NCBI GenBank assembly: GCA_017459965.1
Contig: JAFUBW010000010.1
Span: 1-47,712 of the forward strand
From: Bacilli bacterium
Lineage (GTDB): Bacteria; Bacillota_I; Bacilli_A; RF39; UBA660
Direction: 5' to 3'
Length of the DNA: 47,712 nucleotides
Below the pieces are notes generated by a model. The model ran no database searches. It was not told where the DNA came from and saw only the letters and a program-made list of their open reading frames with translations. The position numbers were made by a program, and so were the translations under genes. Numbering within the stretch: the stretch's first letter is position 1; the number at the start of each line of letters is the position of its first letter. Shown piece after piece: positions 42,978-47,712 of this stretch.

Positions 42978-43718
42978 CTAATAATGTCTATAATAATTTT
43001 CTGTTGTTAAAACTAATTTATTTGAATTTAATTTAATATCTTTCACTGTATTAATATTATGCTTTTCTAATTCTTTTAAAAATAATTTCATCTTTTTAAA
43101 ATCTTTAATAGCATATTCTTTATACATTTTTTCTAAATCTTTATCATAAAATTCAATTATTTCTTTTCTTTTATCTTTTCGTAATAAACTATATATAATT
43201 GTTTCATTTATATTAATCATATTATATCTAAATAATTCTTCTTCTGTTAAATTATCCTTAAAATTTCCTTGATCTAAATCTATTATTTTGAAAAAAGGAC
43301 CAAACAAGATATTTCTATCATGTAAATCAATAATATCAAATTTTTTATAACTTATTTTCTTTGTATCTTCTAATAATTTATCATAACTATCTATTAAGCA
43401 ATCAATTCTTGTTTTTAATCTAATTGATTTTAGTGTTTTAGATGCTTCATATTTATATATATAAGCAATACATTTACCGTCTTTTATTAGTAATTCTTCA
43501 GGAACTATATAAGTATCATTCTTTAATGTATTTATTCTTTCAAAATGCTCAATTATATTATCATAATAATTAAATAATACATTTTTATTATAAGTATTTA
43601 AAAATACTTTTAATACATTACCATTTTTCATTAAAAAACATATCGCAGTTGTCCCCACACCTATTGGATATGAACCTTTTAAATATGGAATTAAACTCAT
43701 AATAGCAGTTTTTTTCAT
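42978..43718 (-). CDS. Divergent protein-kinase-fold protein
   Basis: 246 residues. The kinase/phosphotransferase plan is visible: a glycine loop PIGVGTTAICFL (~18-29), VLKVF with the ATP-anchoring Lys ~37, the catalytic loop IDLHDRNIL (Asp ~131, Asn ~136), and a metal motif KIIDLDQG (Asp ~147/149) in place of DFG. The C-terminal third is helical and Lys-rich. This matches the aminoglycoside-phosphotransferase/bacterial kinase superfamily, but the substrate (protein or small molecule) is unknown. It stands alone between uvrB and a divergent zinc-ribbon gene. AAAGGA ribosome site. Confidence 0.7.
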   Translation of the reverse strand: MKKTAIMSLIPYLKGSYPIGVGTTAICFLMKNGNVLKVFLNTYNKNVLFNYYDNIIEHFERINTLKNDTYIVPEELLIKDGKCIAYIYKYEASKTLKSIRLKTRIDCLIDSYDKLLEDTKKISYKKFDIIDLHDRNILFGPFFKIIDLDQGNFKDNLTEEELFRYNMININETIIYSLLRKDKRKEIIEFYDKDLEKMYKEYAIKDFKKMKLFLKELEKHNINTVKDIKLNSNKLVLTTENYYRHY

Positions 43719-43800
43719 ATAACCATTTCCTTTAACAGCTATAATATTCTATCATTTATATTAATTTATGTAAATATTACTTTTATTTTTTTTATATTTA

Positions 43801-43809
43801 TGATATTAT
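43801..43809 (+). promoter_or_regulatory. Extended -10 promoter of the zinc-ribbon/TM2 gene
   Basis: TGATATTAT: TGn plus near-consensus -10, 23 bases before the ATG; weak -35. Confidence 0.45.
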
Positions 43810-43832
43810 TTATGTAATGGAGGTGTTTTATA

Positions 43833-44198
43833 ATGGCTAAATTTTGTCAAAAATGTGGTACTGAATTAAAGAAAGATGATACATTCTGCAGTAATTGTGG
43901 TGCCCCAGTTGAAAGTGAATCAAAAACTACAACTGCTACAACTACAAGTACTAGTACTACTGGTAAATCAAAAATGGCTGCAGGGCTTTTAGGAATATTC
44001 TTAGGATGTTTTGGTGTTCATAACTTCTATTTAGGATATACTGGTAAAGCTGTTGGTCAATTATTATTAACTTTAATTGGATGGATAGCTTGCGGATTAG
44101 GACCAATTGCTGCATGGATTTGGAGTTTAATAGAAGGTATCATGATTTTATCTGGAAGCATTAATACTGATGCAGAAGGAAATGAATTAATTGACTAA
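43833..44198 (+). CDS. Zinc-ribbon TM2-domain protein
   Basis: 121 residues. The N-terminal zinc ribbon has two CxxC pairs (FCQKCG and FCSNCG), a Thr/Ser linker, then a TM2 domain with two membrane helices: AAGLLGIFLGCFGVHNFYLGY, the conserved GxxGxHxFYLG turn, and GLGPIAAWIWSLIEGIMIL with its Asp-like position occupied by Glu. TM2 proteins are widespread; function is not established. GGAGGTG ribosome site. Confidence 0.88.
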   Translation: MAKFCQKCGTELKKDDTFCSNCGAPVESESKTTTATTTSTSTTGKSKMAAGLLGIFLGCFGVHNFYLGYTGKAVGQLLLTLIGWIACGLGPIAAWIWSLIEGIMILSGSINTDAEGNELID

Positions 44199-44571
44199 TA
44201 ATAAAAAATTAAATATATTAATTACTATATATTTAATTTTTTTTATTTCTTTAATAACTGTACTAATATTTACTAATAAAATACCTTGTTTTATAAAATA
44301 CATTTTTAATATTCCTTGCCCTTTTTGTGGTTTAACAAGAGCATTCAAAGAATTATTTAAATTAAATATACCAAAAGCATTATATTATAATATATTAAGT
44401 ATTCCTTTACTTGCTTGCTTTATATATTTTTGGATACTATTAATTAAGGATATAATAAAAAAAGATAGTAATTCCATTAATAAGCTTATTAATATATTTA
44501 ATAAATATTGGATATTAATTGTTATATTAATAATAGTTGCTTGGATATTAAATATAATTCATGGTATTTAA
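44191..44571 (+). CDS. DUF2752 family membrane protein
   Basis: 126 residues from a TTG start that overlaps the zinc-ribbon gene by 8 bases (AAGGA about 10 bases ahead). Three membrane helices. NIPCPFCGLTRAFKELF is the CP.CG.TRa signature of DUF2752, a short loop with paired Cys between helices. Often found beside TM2-domain proteins, as here. Role unknown. Confidence 0.82.
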   Translation: MTNNKKLNILITIYLIFFISLITVLIFTNKIPCFIKYIFNIPCPFCGLTRAFKELFKLNIPKALYYNILSIPLLACFIYFWILLIKDIIKKDSNSINKLINIFNKYWILIVILIIVAWILNIIHGI

Positions 44572-44596
44572 AAAAGGAACTTAAGTTCCTTTTTTT
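44570..44596. terminator. Bidirectional terminator between DUF2752 and M23 peptidase genes
   Basis: Perfect AAAAAAGGAACTT/AAGTTCCTTTTTT hairpin with A and T tracts, serving both converging units. Confidence 0.88.
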
Positions 44597-45755
44597 AATA
44601 TACACTTGTTCTATCTCTATACCATGTATAGTGTGCTGGAAAATTAATATATCCTCTTGGATCTACTGTTTGACTTAAACTTTGACAAGCACTTTGTCCA
44701 AGACAAATATTTAAGTGAACATGAGGCCCTGTTGAGCGACCTGTTGATCCCATTAATCCGATTACAGTATCTTTACTTACAATTTGTCCTACACTAACAT
44801 TGATTGATCTTAAATGTCCATATAATGATGTATAAACTCTACCATTTATGTTATGTTGTATAACTACATATAATCCATAACCACCATTATCTGTTCTGTG
44901 GGTTGTTACTACTTTACCATCTGATACAGAGTATACTTTAGTTCCAGATGAATTTGAAATATCTACACCTGCATGGTATCTCCATCCACCACCTGATAAA
45001 GGATCTATATTCCATTTACTTTGCATGAAACCTACATCTGTTGGTCTCCAGAATTTAGTTCCTGGTGGAAGTTGTGATTTAGCACATGATGTAACTTCAT
45101 CACTTTCTTTACAACCAGCTTTTATATAAAAGTTAATTATAGCTAAATTATCTTTTAATTCTTGTTTTATATCTGCATCTGCGTCATTTAATTGTTGTTT
45201 TTCTTGATCTAAAACAACTAATTTATCTGCAAGTTCTTCTTGAAGTCTCTTTAAATCTTGCTCTTTCTTTTGTAGTTTAGCAATATTCTTTTTATTCTCT
45301 TCAATCATCGCATGCATTTCTTTTATTAGTTCATCATTATATTTAGATAATTGTTCTGTTACTGTTACTCTATATATAAAATCAGTTATACTATCTGCTT
45401 TAAAAATATATTCTAAATATGTAGATTCTCCTTCTGATACTTGAAAGAATTTCATTAAATCTTTTAATTGGTCTTCTTTAACTGATATTTCTTTATTTAA
45501 TCTAGATATTTCTTCAGTTATTTGTTTCATTTCAGCATTTACTTGATCAATTTCTTTATATATACTAGCAACTCTTGATTTAGCTGCTGATATTTCTGCA
45601 TCTGTATGTTTAATTTTATCTTGATTTTCATCATATTTTTTTTGAATTGCTGAATATTCTTGTTTTAATTGTCCTAAGGTTTTGGCTTGAGCATTAATAG
45701 GTATTATTAATATTAATAGTAAGAATAAACTTATATATTTTAATCTTTTATTCAT
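44595..45755 (-). CDS. Murein hydrolase activator/M23 peptidase with coiled coil (EnvC/PcsB-like)
   Basis: 386 residues. Signal peptide ending NAQA|K, then a coiled coil of ~200 residues (two long helical arms), a linker with two Cys, and a C-terminal M23 (LytM) domain. WRYHAGVDIS and GPHVHLNI supply the HxxxD and HxH zinc ligands, so the enzyme looks catalytically complete, unlike E. coli EnvC. The coiled coil is where such proteins contact FtsX. The ATG overlaps the ftsX stop by one base (TAATG). Likely a FtsEX-controlled peptidoglycan hydrolase at the septum. Confidence 0.93.
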   Translation of the reverse strand: MNKRLKYISLFLLLILIIPINAQAKTLGQLKQEYSAIQKKYDENQDKIKHTDAEISAAKSRVASIYKEIDQVNAEMKQITEEISRLNKEISVKEDQLKDLMKFFQVSEGESTYLEYIFKADSITDFIYRVTVTEQLSKYNDELIKEMHAMIEENKKNIAKLQKKEQDLKRLQEELADKLVVLDQEKQQLNDADADIKQELKDNLAIINFYIKAGCKESDEVTSCAKSQLPPGTKFWRPTDVGFMQSKWNIDPLSGGGWRYHAGVDISNSSGTKVYSVSDGKVVTTHRTDNGGYGLYVVIQHNINGRVYTSLYGHLRSINVSVGQIVSKDTVIGLMGSTGRSTGPHVHLNICLGQSACQSLSQTVDPRGYINFPAHYTWYRDRTSVY

Positions 45756-46663
45756 TATATTTTTAAGTACTTCCTTACTGCTCTTGAACTACCAAACATA
45801 CCTACTACTATACCAATTACGAGTAATATTCCCGATATATAAAGTGCAAATGGAAATGGCTTAACTAGTGTTATAAATTTAGAAAATATTACTCCACCTG
45901 TTTTTTCATATAATGTTGAATATCCATAAATTGTTACAAGTATTGGTATTATTGAACCTATTATACCTATAAATAAACCTTCTATAACAAATGGTTGTTT
46001 AATTGAAAAGTTAGATGCACCAACTAATCTTTTTATTTCTATTTCTTCTTGTCTTGAGAAAATTGTTATTTTAATTGTATTAACTATTAAGAATGCTGTA
46101 ACTAGTACAAGTGATATTACTAGTATTATTAATATTTTTTCTATTATTCTAAATATTGAAAGTAATGATTCTATCATACCTTCACCATATTTTACTATTA
46201 CTACGCCTTCTATTTTTTCAATTTGTTTTGCTGTTTTTGATAATTTGTCTGAATCTTTTACTTTTACTAAATATGTATCGTAAAGTGGATTTTCTGATTC
46301 TCCCCAAGATGATATTATTGTATCAAATATTGGATCTTCCTTTTTCATATTTTCTGCGATATCTCTTTTTGAATTAAATGTTATTGATTCAATATTAGAT
46401 AAGTTATTTATATTTTCTTTTATTTCTTCTTCTGCATTTGTATCAAGTTTATTATCCATATATACTACTATAGTAAAATCATCTCTAATTATATTAGTGA
46501 AGTTTTCAACATTATAAGATCCTATCATAGCTACTGCAACTATTAATAGAGTTACAATTATACATGATATAGATGCTAAAGATAAACTAAAATTTCTAAT
46601 TACATTTCTAAAACCATCCCTGATATTTTTTCCTAATATTCTAATGTTTCTCATTTTTATCAT
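45755..46663 (-). CDS. ftsX: Cell-division ABC permease FtsX
   Basis: 302 residues from the ATG at 46661-46663 with AAAGGA 4 bases ahead; the alternative ATG three codons on is possible. Four membrane helices with a large exported loop between the first two (~residues 55-165). IRRLVGASNFSIKQPFVIEG-like EIKRLVGASNFSIKQPFVIEG is the FtsX/MacB signature. It pairs with FtsE and relays ATP-driven motion to the hydrolase encoded next. The start lies inside the end of ftsE. Confidence 0.95.
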   Translation of the reverse strand: MIKMRNIRILGKNIRDGFRNVIRNFSLSLASISCIIVTLLIVAVAMIGSYNVENFTNIIRDDFTIVVYMDNKLDTNAEEEIKENINNLSNIESITFNSKRDIAENMKKEDPIFDTIISSWGESENPLYDTYLVKVKDSDKLSKTAKQIEKIEGVVIVKYGEGMIESLLSIFRIIEKILIILVISLVLVTAFLIVNTIKITIFSRQEEIEIKRLVGASNFSIKQPFVIEGLFIGIIGSIIPILVTIYGYSTLYEKTGGVIFSKFITLVKPFPFALYISGILLVIGIVVGMFGSSRAVRKYLKI

Positions 46664-47339
46664 AAGTTCCTTTCTCAAAATCTTTTTTTAGTTTACCTTT
46701 ATCTAAAAGAATTACTCTTTTCTTCATTTTATTAACAATATCTCTATCATGTGTTACTACTATAACTGTTGTTCCTAAGTTATTGATTACTTCTAGAACC
46801 TTCATAATTTCTAGTGATGTGTCTGGATCTAGATTACCTGTTGGTTCATCACATATAACAAGTTTTGGTGCATTAACAATTGCTCTTGCTATTGCAACTC
46901 TTTGTTGTTCACCACCAGATAGTTCATCTGGATAATTTTTAACTTTTTCTTTTAACCCTACTAGATCTAATGCTTTAAGAGTTTTAGCTCTTACTTCTGA
47001 TTTAGTATATCCAAACATTTCAAGAACAAATGCTACATTTTCATATACTGTCATTTTTGGAAGTAGTTTAAAGTCTTGGAATACTACTCCAATCTTTCTT
47101 CTTAGTTTATAAACCTTTCTATTTCTAAGTTTATCAACTCTTACTCCACCTATTACTATTTGACCATGTGTTGGTTTTTCTTCCCTATAAAGCATCTTCA
47201 TTACTGTTGATTTACCACTTCCAGATGCTCCTATAATAAATACAAAGTCTCCCTTTTTTATATTTAAATTTAATCCATATACTGCAGTTACGCCTGTTGG
47301 ATAAGTTTTTTCAACATCTGTTATTCTTATAAATTCCAT
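46641..47339 (-). CDS. ftsE: Cell-division ATP-binding protein FtsE
   Basis: 232 residues. ABC ATPase: Walker A IGASGSGKST, Q-loop VVFQDFKLLP, signature LSGGEQQRVAIARA, Walker B LVICDEPTGNLD, and His switch VVTHDRDIV. It begins just after prfB, with an AGGAG site, in the conserved order prfB-ftsE-ftsX-hydrolase. Confidence 0.98.
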   Translation of the reverse strand: MEFIRITDVEKTYPTGVTAVYGLNLNIKKGDFVFIIGASGSGKSTVMKMLYREEKPTHGQIVIGGVRVDKLRNRKVYKLRRKIGVVFQDFKLLPKMTVYENVAFVLEMFGYTKSEVRAKTLKALDLVGLKEKVKNYPDELSGGEQQRVAIARAIVNAPKLVICDEPTGNLDPDTSLEIMKVLEVINNLGTTVIVVTHDRDIVNKMKKRVILLDKGKLKKDFEKGTYDKNEKH

Positions 47340-47340
47340 T

Positions 47341-47712
47341 TTACTCCTCCTTACCTTTTTTTAAATAACTTTCTATAAATTCATCTATTTCTCCATCTAA
47401 TACCTTAGATACATTACTTGTTTCATAATTTGTTCTATGATCTTTTACAAGTGAATATGGATGCATTACATAACTTCTTATTTGTGAACCAAAATTTATA
47501 TCACTTAAATTTTTATTATTTTCATTTAGTTCTTTTAGTCTTTTTTCTTCTTCAATTTGATATAATTTTGATTTTAATACTTTCATTGCTTGTTCTTTAT
47601 TTTTAAGTTGACTTCTTTCATTTTGACAAGTTACTATAGTACCTGTTGGAAGATATGTAATTCTTACTGCAGAGTCTGTTGTATTTACTCCTTGTCCTCC
47701 TGCGCCTGATGA
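47341..47712 (-). CDS. prfB: Peptide chain release factor 2, C-terminal part (cut by window edge)
   Basis: 124 residues up to the window edge, no start inside. [17 protein letters not shown] contains the GGQ loop that triggers peptide release. [17 protein letters not shown] and the ending [17 protein letters not shown]...[12 protein letters not shown] identify RF2 rather than RF1. It reads UGA and UAA stops. The N-terminal part, including any programmed frameshift site, is outside the window. Confidence 0.96.
   Translation of the reverse strand, partial: SSGAGGQGVNTTDSAVRITYLPTGTIVTCQNERSQLKNKEQAMKVLKSKLYQIEEEKRLKELNENNKNLSDINFGSQIRSYVMHPYSLVKDHRTNYETSNVSKVLDGEIDEFIESYLKKGKEE

Noticed and set aside
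1-47712. tRNA genes, rRNA genes and riboswitches such as T-box, SAM or FMN elements
   Set aside because: Intergenic regions were read on both strands. Apart from tmRNA and the L13-type leader, no characteristic arms or conserved cores were seen.

Overview
This window is a strongly AT-rich chromosomal segment from a low-GC Firmicute. Genes use the standard bacterial code (UGG for Trp), mostly ATG starts with AGGTG or AGGAG ribosome sites, and many textbook sigma-A promoters (TTGACA, 17 bp, TATAAT). The gene set (WhiA, CdaA/CdaR, GerQ, SmpB/tmRNA/RNase R, FtsEX with an M23 hydrolase, PDDEXK and Abi accessory genes, SipW-dependent secreted proteins) fits an uncultured gut-type Bacilli lineage of the Erysipelotrichales/RF39 kind. 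That placement is inference. No transposase, integrase, tRNA, rRNA or CRISPR array was recognised.

Layout. 1-2400: a truncated membrane-anchored protein with a phage-baseplate-like domain behind a C9G4 homopolymer tract, a rubrerythrin-trmL-unknown operon, then gerQ and a LemA protein on the other strand. 2961-3967: rplM-rpsI with an L13-leader-like element and a consensus promoter. 4009-4959: a solitary DUF1016 (YhcG-like) nuclease behind a ~50 bp repeat that recurs at 8615-8665. 5061-10157: the most distinctive region, with four paralogous TasA/camelysin-like secreted proteins, a SipW-type signal peptidase carrying a large extra membrane domain, and a DUF5305 protein. Each of the four secreted-protein genes has its own sigma-A promoter; three are single-gene units closed by hairpins and the fourth heads the peptidase operon.

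10171-17440: a c-di-AMP operon (LppM-like lipoprotein, cdaA, cdaR), an acidic membrane protein, the anaerobic ribonucleotide reductase nrdD-nrdG and a divergent Crp/Fnr-type regulator sharing a perfect palindromic operator. 17432-21620: a CmpB-like membrane protein, a D,D-carboxypeptidase, UV endonuclease, a P-loop kinase and a secreted lysozyme-like protein. 21626-24868: secG-rnr-smpB-ssrA, protein export plus the trans-translation set. 24912-28490: a cation/Ca antiporter, enolase and a FemX-like aminoacyltransferase.

28494-32902: the str operon rpsL-rpsG-fusA, with tuf behind its own promoter. 32957-37225: HtrA protease, Abi/HEPN protein, whiA, lgt and a small membrane protein. 37261-42936: uvrA and uvrB separated by two unknown small genes with their own promoter. 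42978-44596: a divergent kinase-fold protein, a zinc-ribbon/TM2 protein and a DUF2752 protein. 44595-47712: prfB (partial)-ftsE-ftsX-M23 peptidase, the cell-division hydrolase-activation operon. Most genes lie on the minus strand, and the longest spacer without a gene is about 260 bases (8465-8722).

The best candidate for an undescribed system is the SipW/DUF5305/four-fibre-protein locus. Secondary candidates are the C/G tract in front of the baseplate-like protein, the dispersed repeat, and the palindrome placed at about -42 of nrdD.
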